Assembly (NCBI GenBank): GCA_002010305.1
Contig: MTND01000027.1
Location: 116,930 to 180,929 of the forward strand
Reading direction: 5' to 3'
Length of the DNA stretch: 64,000 nt
Origin: Archaeoglobi archaeon JdFR-42
GTDB taxonomy: Archaea > Halobacteriota > Archaeoglobi > Archaeoglobales > JdFR-42
Made by a program: the position numbers and the translations under genes. Of this stretch, positions 1 to 9,867 are shown piece by piece. Positions within the stretch are counted from its first letter, which is position 1, and the number at the start of each line of letters is the position of its first letter. The notes under the pieces were generated by a model, which was given only the letters and a program-made list of their open reading frames with translations, was not told where the DNA came from and searched no databases.

Positions 1-2
1 CC

Positions 3-581
3 TTTGAAGATCCTTTTAAGGCATCTGCTATAGCCGCCATTATTGGAAACTCTTTTGATTATGGTGTACAGGGGCATACTGTTGAAGAGAAAAATTTCTT
101 TGATTATTTTATCAAAGCCCTCAGATCTGGACTGACAATAGATAATCTGGATAATGCAATGAACTTAATGAAAGATGTAGTGTATATAACTGATAACTGT
201 GGGGAAATCGTATTTGACAAATTACTAATTGAGAAAATCAAGGAGAAAGGGGCACGTGTATCACTTGTCGTAAGAGGTAAGCCCATCCTCAGTGATGCTA
301 CGATGGCAGATGCAATGATGGTCAGTCTCACCTCTATTGTTGATGAAGTACTAACTACAGGTTCTAATGCAGTCGGTATCAATCTGAATGAGCTACCAGA
401 TGAAACTCTTAAAAAAATGAAAGAGTCTTCTCTCATTATCGCCAAAGGAATGGCGAACTATGAGTCGTTATCAGAATACGATTTCAGACCAGTCCTTTAT
501 TTACTTAAAGCAAAATGTGAACCAGTAGCTCACTCTATTGGGGTAAAAAAAGGTGATCTGGTCGCAAAATTAGTTAAGTAA
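3..581 (+). CDS. DUF89/ARMT1-like metal-dependent phosphatase family protein (5' end outside window)
   Basis: Frame 3 is open from the window edge (FEDPFKASAIAAIIGNSFDYGVQG...VVYITDNCGEIVFDKLLIEKI...VVRGKPILSDATMADA), the typical DUF89 'DNAGE/DNCGE' and 'K..PILND.T..DA' motifs. Confidence 0.8.
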   Translation, partial: FEDPFKASAIAAIIGNSFDYGVQGHTVEEKNFFDYFIKALRSGLTIDNLDNAMNLMKDVVYITDNCGEIVFDKLLIEKIKEKGARVSLVVRGKPILSDATMADAMMVSLTSIVDEVLTTGSNAVGINLNELPDETLKKMKESSLIIAKGMANYESLSEYDFRPVLYLLKAKCEPVAHSIGVKKGDLVAKLVK

Positions 582-695
582 CTAATGTTTTCATTTCCTT
601 CCCTCTTTTTCAGCAGAGCTGAAGCACTAGATATATATCTAGTAAGTGAACCGAACGATTACGAGAGCAATCAACTCGAAAGAGTGATTCTGATA

Positions 696-998
696 TTAAT
701 GTCGCTTCTTCTCCATCAGATTCATAATTTCTTCTTCAGACATCCCCTTCGGCAATTCTTCGTAATAGTTCTGGAGTTGCACACCTTCAGTAGCAACTCT
801 TGAACAGCACCTGTATTGACTCGTATAGAGATCTCTTAAACACTCGTAGCAAAAGTACTTACCACAAGCAAAGCATTTACTACCTTCAGCCCCATAGGCA
901 TCAACAATGTACATCTTTTTCCTACATTTAGCACATTTAACCACTTTTAGAACCTTTGCCCCTAAATACATCTTGGGTTTCCTTCTAAATATCCTCAA
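696..998 (-). CDS. Small zinc-ribbon/RING-like Cys-rich protein
   Basis: ORF with CAKCRKKM...CFACGKYFCYEC...YRCC, multiple CXXC pairs. Confidence 0.55.
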   Translation of the reverse strand: MRIFRRKPKMYLGAKVLKVVKCAKCRKKMYIVDAYGAEGSKCFACGKYFCYECLRDLYTSQYRCCSRVATEGVQLQNYYEELPKGMSEEEIMNLMEKKRH

Positions 999-1039
999 TT
1001 TTTCTCACCTCTTTTGCGAAACAATTTCTTTTTACTTAA

Positions 1040-1600
1040 TTTTATTACCGCCGACATCATTCCCACTAAAATACCATCCATGGAGTAGTATGGAGTGGAA
1101 CTGGGCCTCGGTTCAAGTTAAATGACTTCGCTGATGATGTCTCGTTCTGTGTCGATAGCGAGGACAACGTGGGTCGCTCCCACGAATAGGATATGAGTGC
1201 TACACACAATAAATCTCTTGTTTGTGTATCCATTTTTCTCCCTTTTATTAATTCGAACGATTTCCTGCACTTTTTCTCTTGATGTCTCTCCACTAGGCTT
1301 TGTTTTTACTTTAGGGCCTCTCTCGTATCAGTACTAACAACACAAGTTCTACGACTATATCCATGACGCTTTCAGGCAAGAAGCAGGAGCCTTAGTATTA
1401 CTAAAGCTATACCAAAGAGTACCCCTCAATAGATTGAATGCGGACTGATTGCCCACCAGCCCATCTCTGATAGCATCACTAACACAGTGAAGATGTTGGT
1501 ATTTAAAAGTATCTCGAAGCCCTCCTTTTTGACTCTCTCTTATCCGATTGTTAGCAATGTCCGACACCTGGCTCGCTTCTTGTGTGGTGATCATTCAACA
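1040..1600 (-). pseudogene. Possible degraded transposase remnant
   Basis: No intact ORF. Minus-strand frames contain KNGYTNKRFIVCSTHILFVGATHVVLAIDTERDIISEVI* (transposase DDE-like 'THVVLAIDTE') broken by stops and frame changes. Confidence 0.3.
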
Positions 1601-1656
1601 ACCTAAAGATTGGGATTTCTTGCTGACTATTGGTTAAAGAGACCTTTTCAGAGAAT

Positions 1657-2385
1657 CTACCTGTTCGACTTTGCTTTTACCAGTTCAACAAAGTAGGAGT
1701 AAAAAGAGGCAAGGCCTTTGCCAGAGCTCCATATAGCAATACAATCCGACTTATTCTTAAAAAAGAAGCTCATAGACAGCTTTTCATCTACAATAAGAAG
1801 TCCATTAACAATCTGTTTCCCCATTTCTCTTTCAAGCCTATAGATCTCCACCCCGTCAAGTCTACTCTCCAGATATTGCGCTGTGTAAGAATGAGTCACA
1901 ATTTCAACCGATAATGCTTTTTTGTTCTTCAACACTTCTATGATTTTATCGAGCCATTCATCTGGTAACTTACTAGAAACCAGTTTAATTGACTTCTCCG
2001 CCTGTTTAAGTAAGTCAAAGAATCTATTAAGGAAGCTCTCTCCATAGACAACCCATATCTCCTCTTTCTCTTCTCTTTCCTGCTTGACAAGACTTGATAA
2101 CTCCTGGTCTATGAGCTTCAAATTCCTCTCTGAGTCATCTCTCAGTGATTTGAGTATGTACTCGAGGGGCAACGCTCTAAATTTTTGTGGTTTAGTGTAT
2201 GATTGTTCAACAAAACCTCGTTTTTTTAGAGAATCGATTACCTGGTACACAGAAGTTCGCGGGACTCCGCTAAGAGTACTGACTTCTTTGGCAGTCAACT
2301 CGCTGGCTCTGAAAAGAGCTACAAGAACTTTTGATTCATACTCAGAGAGGCCAAATCCGCGTAAGGCTTCGATAATCTCGGTCAT
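1657..2385 (-). CDS. TrmB family transcriptional regulator
   Basis: N-terminal wHTH 'IIEALRGFGLSEYESKVLVALFRASELTAKEVSTLSGVPRTSVYQVIDSLKKRGFVE' plus TrmB-type sensor domain. Confidence 0.9.
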   Translation of the reverse strand: MTEIIEALRGFGLSEYESKVLVALFRASELTAKEVSTLSGVPRTSVYQVIDSLKKRGFVEQSYTKPQKFRALPLEYILKSLRDDSERNLKLIDQELSSLVKQEREEKEEIWVVYGESFLNRFFDLLKQAEKSIKLVSSKLPDEWLDKIIEVLKNKKALSVEIVTHSYTAQYLESRLDGVEIYRLEREMGKQIVNGLLIVDEKLSMSFFFKNKSDCIAIWSSGKGLASFYSYFVELVKAKSNR

Positions 2386-2451
2386 TCAGAGTTATATCGA
2401 AACCATAAGGTATATAAAGTTGTTGTTGTTACTGCTACGACAGGTGAGCTT

Positions 2452-4182
2452 ATGCAACGAAAGTGGATTTTAATGGCGATCATAGTGACAATATTGGTAC
2501 ATCCAGTATATGGAACATACATTGAAGGTGGACCCGAAATAAAAGTAACAGTTACAGGAGACAATCACGTTAATCCAGGGGATGAAAGGTTTATTTCTAT
2601 TGCTATCCAAAATGTCGGTCTCCTCAAGAATATCTTTGAAACCAATCCTGTCAAGTATGCGATAATGTATAACGCCAGCACTCTTGCAACCAATGTCAAA
2701 GTAGAGCTTGATGGAATTAACGGGGTGGAAGTGAATACTCCACCTCAACTTGTTGGAAGCCTTCCATCTGGAATGCCTCCAGTCATATTGACTTTTAAAA
2801 TAAAGGTAGATCATGATGCCCAACCGGGAACATATACTCTTCCAGTTACAGTCACATATAAAAAAATACGGGATGTGGCCCTTCTGTATCAAGATGGAGT
2901 CCTGATTGAAACCAGATATTTCTATGAGGATAAAACAGAAAAATTGGCAGTGCCAATAGTTATTGGAAAATCTTTTAAAATGAATGTAACTGATGTCAAA
3001 ACCACCAATCTGTTCTACGGATTTAAAGGAGATATCGAGATCACTGTGGAAAATACAGGAACGGAAGTTGCGAAGAATACTGTACTTATTCTATCACCTC
3101 CATCAGGCTTTTCTATCACCTCTTCAGAAATGAAAGTTCCGGCCGGGATGCAGACAGCCGAGATATCTCAGATGTCTTTTCCTGGATTACCAAGTATTCC
3201 AGCTACTCAGCCGGAAAGTTTTGAACAATCATCAGGTCTTTCCATGACTGATGGGGCCATATATGTTGGTGACTTTAAGCCAGGGGACGCGGTTACAGTT
3301 GTATACTCCGTAAAAGTGGAAACCGATCAGATTCAGACATTTCCCTTTTCTATAAAAGCCAGATACATTGGAGAAGATGGGAAAGAAAAAACATCTGAGA
3401 GTGTATCATTTGGAGTAATTCCATCCGAGAAACCGGATATTGGGATTAAAAAGGTAGAAAGTAATGTATTTTCTGGATCAGAAGGCACAGTGACTGTAAC
3501 AATAAAGAATTCAGGAGAGATGACCTTTGAAAACGCAATGGCAAATCTTGAGGTCTCTCCTCCTTTGAGCGCTCTTGTTAAAAAGGTATATTTGGGAGAT
3601 CTAGCTCCCGGGGAGGCTAAGGACGCTGTATTTAAAATCAAAGCATCGGATGATGCCTGGGAACAGGAGTATCCAGGAAGTATCAGTGTTAAATTCCATA
3701 TTGACGATACAGAAATAGAATCTGACATAAAAACAATCGGTATCCGAGTTGGACCCAAATTGAAATTCCTTGTGGAGGGTGTCAATATTCTTGAGCCAGG
3801 AAAAGAGGGCACAGTCAAAGTGCAAGTGACTAATGCAGGGGCTTATACTGTGAAAGATGCTACTGCACGAGTGACAGTGGTAGATCCCTTTACATCTACA
3901 GATGACTCTTCCTATTTAGGAACTCTAGCTCCTGGAGAGACCGCTACTGCAATGTTTAAGCTTAAAGTGGATGCAGATGCGCTTCCAAAAACCTATGCTT
4001 TGAGCTTGGAAGTGAAATACAAGGATAACCAAGACGAGTGGGTTATTAGTGACCCGATAAAGATGCAGATTAAAGTGACAGAAAAGCAAAGTAGCATTTC
4101 TCTGAAAACTGTTGGGAGTGGTGTGGCTGGTTTGGTAGTTCTCGGCCTTATTCTGACTGCTATTCGAAGGAGGAAACGCTAA
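2452..4182 (+). CDS. COG1361-type S-layer/CARDB-repeat surface protein with C-terminal TM anchor
   Basis: N-terminal signal, repeated Ig-like 'ENTGTEVAKN..', 'GDLAPGEAKDAVFKIKASDDA', 'GTLAPGETATAMFKLKVDADA', C-terminal TM GLVVLGLILTAIRRRKR. Confidence 0.85.
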   Translation: MQRKWILMAIIVTILVHPVYGTYIEGGPEIKVTVTGDNHVNPGDERFISIAIQNVGLLKNIFETNPVKYAIMYNASTLATNVKVELDGINGVEVNTPPQLVGSLPSGMPPVILTFKIKVDHDAQPGTYTLPVTVTYKKIRDVALLYQDGVLIETRYFYEDKTEKLAVPIVIGKSFKMNVTDVKTTNLFYGFKGDIEITVENTGTEVAKNTVLILSPPSGFSITSSEMKVPAGMQTAEISQMSFPGLPSIPATQPESFEQSSGLSMTDGAIYVGDFKPGDAVTVVYSVKVETDQIQTFPFSIKARYIGEDGKEKTSESVSFGVIPSEKPDIGIKKVESNVFSGSEGTVTVTIKNSGEMTFENAMANLEVSPPLSALVKKVYLGDLAPGEAKDAVFKIKASDDAWEQEYPGSISVKFHIDDTEIESDIKTIGIRVGPKLKFLVEGVNILEPGKEGTVKVQVTNAGAYTVKDATARVTVVDPFTSTDDSSYLGTLAPGETATAMFKLKVDADALPKTYALSLEVKYKDNQDEWVISDPIKMQIKVTEKQSSISLKTVGSGVAGLVVLGLILTAIRRRKR

Positions 4183-4185
4183 AAC

Positions 4186-6417
4186 ATGTTTCAAAATTTT
4201 CTTAAATATCTCTCTGCTATTCCAAGAAAGCATCCATGGTTCACAATAGGAGCCATTGCCACTTTTTTTATCCTGGCCATTGTATCTTCTCAAAACGTAT
4301 ATTACGATCAGGGCGTGGAAACATATTTTTCAAAAGATAGTAAAGTATATTCTCAGTTTCTGGCTTATAGCAGGAATTTTGGAGGAGGAAATGCTGCATA
4401 CATCTTTATTAAAGGAGATGACATATTAACCAGAGAAGTCTTCGAGTACATGTTAACACTCGAAAAAGAAATTGCAAAAATTCCTGGAGTTACCGGAGTA
4501 ACATCTCCTGCCAACATAGTTGTTAGCTTATATGGTGATCTACCAGAAGACGAATTGCTTTTAAGAAATATTGCACTGGATCGTGCATCTTCCATGATTC
4601 CAGATAATTCCTTTGCTTTGATGCGAATATCTCTGACAGACAACGAAGACGAATATAACCAGATTGCCAAGATTATAGAGAACAAACTGGAATATATAAC
4701 CAAACCAGTTGGAGTAACTGTAGTCGCAACTGGAGATCCAATACTCAGATACCAGATACAGGAAGCCATTGGAAGTAGCATGAGTGCCATGTTCCTCACA
4801 TCTATAGTATTGATGATAGCCATACTTTTGATTGTTTTCAGAGGCATAGTAAGACACAAGATAATGGCACTCTCTCCTCTGATTATGGCAGTAATAACTG
4901 CAGTATCGGCGTTTGGTATAATGCCCATCATCGGTATTCCATTAACCGAGATGACCAACGGGTTTCTTCCTATTTTGATCGGATTGAGTATAGAATACGC
5001 TGTTCAATTTCAAAGCAGATATGAAGAAGAAAGGAAATTGGGAAACAGTGTTGATACCTCTCTCACCAATGCTATTCAAAATACTGGACAAGCCATTATT
5101 CTGGCTATGGTGACAACAGTTATAGGGTTCCTTTCTATGTACTTTTCAGGTGTTCCAGCTTTAGGGTATTTCGGTCTGATGGTTTCTGTTGGACTGATTA
5201 TTGCATTTATTCTTAGCATTACGTTGCTTCCAGCATTGTATAAAATTATTGATAGATCCAATAAAACACATCCGAAGAGTAATGAGGCAAATAAAAACTT
5301 GGTTCTTAAAAATAAATTAGATATGTCAAGATATCTTTCAAAATATGTGGCCCTAAGACCAAAAACTGTCCTTGCTATAGGACTAGTGGTTGTTGTAGTG
5401 GGTGGATATGGGTATTCACATGTTGGCCTTGAAACCGATTTTATGAAATACATGCCTCAAGATTTGCCCGCCATCCAGAGAATAAATGAACTTCAGCGTA
5501 TTATGGGGAGTCAAGATTCAATTATTGTGATAATTGAAAATGAAGAGGTCCTGTCTAAAAACTTTATAGAAAAAATCGATGCTCTTGGAAGGTATATAGA
5601 TGGGGTAGAACAGGATGTGGAAGGTAAGGACAGCATTGCAGAGGTAATCAAGGAATTTAGTGGTACCTTACCTGATGACGAAAATACTTTCAGGTACTAT
5701 CTTTCTGCCATTCCACCAGAAATGAAAACCAAGTATGTTAGTGGAAACACCCTCATGGCAGTATATTTCCCCGTTAAAAATATGGACTGGATTAAATTCA
5801 AAGAGTTATATAATCGAATTAATGAAGAAGTTAGATTCTTTGGAATCAGCTCAGGATTTTATTTGACTGGCAGCGCTGTTTTAAAGATGTTCATTTCAGA
5901 TCTGATAATCAATGGCCAGCAAAAAATGACCCTGGCCAGCTATCTTTTGGTGTTTATTCTCCTATTTGTGGTATATAGATCGGTATCAAAATCAATAATC
6001 CCAATTATTGCAATATCTTCAGTAATCGCTGTTGTAGGAGGGGTTATGTTTGGGTTTGGTATGCCCAGAACGTTATTGACTGCGAGTCTGAACTCCATGA
6101 TTATCGGACTAGGTATAGATTTCTCAATACATATCACTGAACGGTATAGAGAAGAGAGGTCCAAAGGAAAAACACCAGAAGAAGCAGTAACAATAACGGT
6201 TAATAGAATAGGGCGAGCCATTACTACATCCGCTCTTACGATGGCGGGCGGTTTCGCTGCAATGATGGTCTCAGATTTCCCTATGATGAGGAATTTTGGA
6301 TTTATCTCTCTTATTGCAATAATATTTAGCCTTATAGCAGCCCTTACAATAGTTCCAGCTTTTCTAGTTTTTGTGGATAAAGAGAAAGAAAACTTTAAAA
6401 ATAAGTTAGTGGAGTAG
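4186..6417 (+). CDS. RND superfamily (MMPL) exporter
   Basis: 743 aa, two repeats of TM blocks with large loops, 'GLSIEYAVQFQSRYEEER' and 'GLGIDFSIHITERYREER' motifs. Confidence 0.92.
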   Translation: MFQNFLKYLSAIPRKHPWFTIGAIATFFILAIVSSQNVYYDQGVETYFSKDSKVYSQFLAYSRNFGGGNAAYIFIKGDDILTREVFEYMLTLEKEIAKIPGVTGVTSPANIVVSLYGDLPEDELLLRNIALDRASSMIPDNSFALMRISLTDNEDEYNQIAKIIENKLEYITKPVGVTVVATGDPILRYQIQEAIGSSMSAMFLTSIVLMIAILLIVFRGIVRHKIMALSPLIMAVITAVSAFGIMPIIGIPLTEMTNGFLPILIGLSIEYAVQFQSRYEEERKLGNSVDTSLTNAIQNTGQAIILAMVTTVIGFLSMYFSGVPALGYFGLMVSVGLIIAFILSITLLPALYKIIDRSNKTHPKSNEANKNLVLKNKLDMSRYLSKYVALRPKTVLAIGLVVVVVGGYGYSHVGLETDFMKYMPQDLPAIQRINELQRIMGSQDSIIVIIENEEVLSKNFIEKIDALGRYIDGVEQDVEGKDSIAEVIKEFSGTLPDDENTFRYYLSAIPPEMKTKYVSGNTLMAVYFPVKNMDWIKFKELYNRINEEVRFFGISSGFYLTGSAVLKMFISDLIINGQQKMTLASYLLVFILLFVVYRSVSKSIIPIIAISSVIAVVGGVMFGFGMPRTLLTASLNSMIIGLGIDFSIHITERYREERSKGKTPEEAVTITVNRIGRAITTSALTMAGGFAAMMVSDFPMMRNFGFISLIAIIFSLIAALTIVPAFLVFVDKEKENFKNKLVE

Positions 6418-6425
6418 AGTCAAAA

Positions 6426-7580
6426 ATGTTCGATTCATTTCAGAAAAGAACCTTATCCATACTTTCTGTGGTACTATCTCTGAGAATGCTCGGAATATCC
6501 ATGGTATTTCCGATTTTCGCTATATATGCGAGAGAATTCACGTCTTCTCCTTTATTGATGGGACTGGCATTTAGTGGATATGCTTTAACCCAGGCCATTT
6601 TCCAGATACCATTCGGATATCTGAGTGATCGATTTGGTAGATTGAAGATCATAGTCCTTGGAATGCTCATCTTCAGTGCTGGCTCTATCTTAGCAGCATA
6701 TCCTCCCAATATTTTCTGGTTGATTGTAGCTAGGCTTCTTCAGGGATGTGGAGCCATTACCTCTACTGTCATCGCGTTTATAGGGGACGTATTTCCCTAT
6801 GATGTCCGGTCCAGAGCTATGGCTATAATCGGTATATCCTTCAGCCTGTCATTTTCTCTTGGAATGCCACTGGGAACTTTTATCGCAGGGAATAAAGATA
6901 TCTCTTTTATATTTCTCCTCACAGGAACATTAGCTTTTATTGCTGCAATACTTGCAGGACTATTTATAAAAGAACATAAAGGTCACCCAAGAGAGAGGGT
7001 GAGATTCAAAAATTTATTCAGAGATAGAAATCTAATCAAGATAGATCTCGCTGGAGTCATAGCTAATTTTAACTTGCTTTCTATGTTCTTCGTATTGCCC
7101 ATCGTTCTTTCAAGATATCTTGTCATTGAACATTACTGGAGAGTAATGCTTCCAATGGTTCTACTTGGGATGATTGTATCATATTCAACAGCCCATATTG
7201 CTGACAAGGGCTATAGAAAAGAAATGGGGATTCTTGGTCCATTTCTCTTTATTCTTGGAGGAGTGATGCTTACTGAAATCCATACCATCGATAGTGTAGT
7301 GCTCGTATTCTTCATCTTTAGTGTTATTTTTTCAGGATTTTCAATTCTTGAAGCGATATTACCGTCCATGCTTACTAGATTATCAGGTAAGTCTTCTATG
7401 GGTACAGCTTCAGGAATCTACAACATGATGCAGTTTACAGGCTCTTTTCTTGGAGGGGTAGGCGGTAGTGTCCTGTATTTCAAAAACACTTTTCTATTTG
7501 GAGTTGTAGTAGCGTTGATATCATTCGTTGGGTTGTTATTACTTGCCTCTATCCGTAAATCAGCAATAGATAATATTTAA
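6426..7580 (+). CDS. MFS transporter
   Basis: 12-TM-like protein with 'GYLSDRFGRLKI' MFS motif A. Confidence 0.9.
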   Translation: MFDSFQKRTLSILSVVLSLRMLGISMVFPIFAIYAREFTSSPLLMGLAFSGYALTQAIFQIPFGYLSDRFGRLKIIVLGMLIFSAGSILAAYPPNIFWLIVARLLQGCGAITSTVIAFIGDVFPYDVRSRAMAIIGISFSLSFSLGMPLGTFIAGNKDISFIFLLTGTLAFIAAILAGLFIKEHKGHPRERVRFKNLFRDRNLIKIDLAGVIANFNLLSMFFVLPIVLSRYLVIEHYWRVMLPMVLLGMIVSYSTAHIADKGYRKEMGILGPFLFILGGVMLTEIHTIDSVVLVFFIFSVIFSGFSILEAILPSMLTRLSGKSSMGTASGIYNMMQFTGSFLGGVGGSVLYFKNTFLFGVVVALISFVGLLLLASIRKSAIDNI

Positions 7581-7624
7581 AAACAATAAACGTGGTTTTC
7601 ATTAAGAGATGTAAGCCTGTTTTA

Positions 7625-8953
7625 TTATGAATAATGTCCGTATTTCAAAACCGCTTCATTTACGGCTTTAAGGTTCTCAGGCTTTACTACATCTAACGGT
7701 ACATCACTATCCAGTATAAAGCCCCCATTTTCACCCAGAACTTCGATAGCTTTTTTGCAATACTCTTCAACTTTTTGAGGAGATGCAGTATACAGCAACG
7801 AGGCAGGAATACCTCCCGTTAGACAGAACTTATCTCCTAGAACCTCCTTTGCCTCAAATATTCCTTGCTCAATATGGTATATTATCTTGCCTCTAGGCAT
7901 CTCTTTGATGATCTCAAGATAAGGTCTGTAATCTCCTTCTGTATAAGCGTATGGTATAACATCATTCTTAATTAGAGTCAGAAAGACTTTTTTGAGGGTA
8001 GACCAGTAGAACTCCTCGAATTGCTCAGGCCTCATAAATATTCCTTTATGAAGACGAAACACTACAATAGGATTTCCAGTTAATTTAGCAAATCTAATAC
8101 CCCATTCACTCATAAAAGGGGCAACTCTCTCACACACAGCTTTTACTTTTTCTGGGTTCCTGAATATATCTGTTAAAATACCCCTCGTTCCTCTTCGAAA
8201 GTCCCCAATATAGTCAAATGGAGCATGAGTAAGGGCTGAAAAAAACTCTGGAAATCCCATACTTTTTACATCCTGTAGACATTGTCCCATAACCATTCTC
8301 CACTTTCTAACTTCTCTTGCTGCTTCAGCAAGAGCTTCGAAAGCCTTATCGATATCTGGTGTTGCCAGAGCATCCAGATAACCGTGGTAGTAGCATGTAA
8401 TTCCATTAATTGGGGGCAGGTTTGCAAAAGGTTTCAGAGCATCGCATACTTGAGAGAGATGGCCCCTTAAATTAAAATCACTGGGATCTTCCAAAAACCA
8501 GTCGTATTCTTCCAGTTTCATAGGTTCATATAACTCTTTTCCTTCAATTTTCTGTCCGGGCTCCACAAACTGATAGGTTGGCGCATCATCATCCAGTCCA
8601 AGGCCAGGCAGTCTAAGGGGTTTGTATTTAAGGACTTCAAAAGCTTTAGCAGGCCATACTGGGACCCTTGGCACAGCATCCCACTTGAAATCAGTGATGG
8701 TCTTTTTTAACGCTATACATATTTTATCATAGTTGTACATTGCTTCTCTTAGCGATATTCCTGAATAAGTTAGAGGGAATAGACCAGCATCTGGAGCCAA
8801 TGGTATCTTATCAGGGATCTTCAACTGAATGGCATCTGCCAATCTCTCTGCTCTCTCAGCATATTTTTGTTCCGCCTCCTGGCTTTGAAATTGAATTCTT
8901 TCTTTTGAAGCCCATTTTTCAAGAATTTTTTTGATATTTGTCATGTTATTCAC
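7625..8953 (-). CDS. Uroporphyrinogen decarboxylase (URO-D) family corrinoid methyltransferase, MtoB-like candidate
   Basis: UroD-fold protein directly upstream-coupled to a corrinoid protein gene. It lacks the MtaA HxC...C zinc motif (KIIYHIEQGIFEAKEVLG...). Confidence 0.75.
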   Translation of the reverse strand: MNNMTNIKKILEKWASKERIQFQSQEAEQKYAERAERLADAIQLKIPDKIPLAPDAGLFPLTYSGISLREAMYNYDKICIALKKTITDFKWDAVPRVPVWPAKAFEVLKYKPLRLPGLGLDDDAPTYQFVEPGQKIEGKELYEPMKLEEYDWFLEDPSDFNLRGHLSQVCDALKPFANLPPINGITCYYHGYLDALATPDIDKAFEALAEAAREVRKWRMVMGQCLQDVKSMGFPEFFSALTHAPFDYIGDFRRGTRGILTDIFRNPEKVKAVCERVAPFMSEWGIRFAKLTGNPIVVFRLHKGIFMRPEQFEEFYWSTLKKVFLTLIKNDVIPYAYTEGDYRPYLEIIKEMPRGKIIYHIEQGIFEAKEVLGDKFCLTGGIPASLLYTASPQKVEEYCKKAIEVLGENGGFILDSDVPLDVVKPENLKAVNEAVLKYGHYS

Positions 8954-9593
8954 CTTCCATCCATTTTTTAGCCAGATTTATGGCAGCTACAGGATCGCGA
9001 CAATACGCATCAGCACCCACATATTCCTTCGTGTCTTCATCAATAGTACCCCCACCTATGATAATTTTAATTTGATTCCTCAAACCGGCCTCTTCTATGG
9101 TCTTAACAGTCTCTCTCATTGAACCAAATGCAGAGGTTAAAAGAGCACTCATGCCAACTATCTTGGGTTGATGCTTTTGTATTGCTTCAACAAATTTATC
9201 AGGGTGTACATCGACACCTAGATCTATAACTTCAAAGTCGTTAGCTTCAAACATGGTAATTACTATATCTTTTCCAATATCGTGTATATCTCCTTTCACA
9301 GTTCCTATAACAACTTTACCCAGTAGTTTAGAAGTGTTGCTTTTTTTCAATTTTGGTTTTAGCATATCCGTTAACTTATTAAGAATTTCGCCAGCCATCA
9401 TCAGATCTGCTACGAAATACCATCCATCCTCGAAGCGTTTACCAACTATATCCATAGCCTTCTTAACATCATTCAGAATCTCCAGTGGATCTTCTCCAGC
9501 ATTCAACTTTTTTTCTGTAAGCTCAAATACCTTTGTCTCATCTAAATCTGCTAAAGCGTTAATATATTCATCCTGAATTTCGCTCAACTTCAT
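8946..9593 (-). CDS. Corrinoid (B12-binding) methyltransfer protein, MtoC/MtmC-like
   Basis: Cap domain plus B12 motif 'VIGTVKGDIHDIGKDIV' (DXHXXG) and GMSALLTSAF; overlaps downstream UroD ORF. Confidence 0.92.
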   Translation of the reverse strand: MKLSEIQDEYINALADLDETKVFELTEKKLNAGEDPLEILNDVKKAMDIVGKRFEDGWYFVADLMMAGEILNKLTDMLKPKLKKSNTSKLLGKVVIGTVKGDIHDIGKDIVITMFEANDFEVIDLGVDVHPDKFVEAIQKHQPKIVGMSALLTSAFGSMRETVKTIEEAGLRNQIKIIIGGGTIDEDTKEYVGADAYCRDPVAAINLAKKWMEGE

Positions 9594-9699
9594 ACCTCCT
9601 ACTTGGTTTTTAATGTTAGCTACACTCTGTAATAAAAAACCATTCTATTTCCCCGGCTTTACATCACATCTTTAGTTCTGAGAATGTCATTAATAAAAT

Positions 9700-9751
9700 G
9701 GGCGGGAGTAGTTTTACTGACTCTATTGAGGTCAGTAAATCTGACCCGCCC
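9700..9751. promoter_or_regulatory. 52-nt two-part inverted repeat (hairpin) between the substrate-binding-protein gene and the corrinoid-protein gene
   Basis: GGGCGGG-agtagt-TTTACTGAC-tctattgag-GTCAGTAAA-tctga-CCCGCCC read directly. Confidence 0.6.
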
Positions 9752-9867
9752 CTCTTTCTATTAGCTATTTGTTTATACTTTCGTCTCAAAACCTCTGAAG
9801 GGATTTATGCGTATTAGTGCACTGCAGTTGTGATCGCCCTCTCCAAGATTTAACCCATCCATTCTTT

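Noticed and set aside
585-803. 72-aa + strand ORF MFSFPSLFFSRAEALD...
   Set aside because: Overlaps the antisense Cys-rich ORF (696-998) and has no recognisable motif; likely spurious
3333-3818. 161-aa antisense ORF within the COG1361-like gene
   Set aside because: Shadow ORF of a clearly coding plus-strand frame; low-complexity Ser/Pro composition typical of antisense
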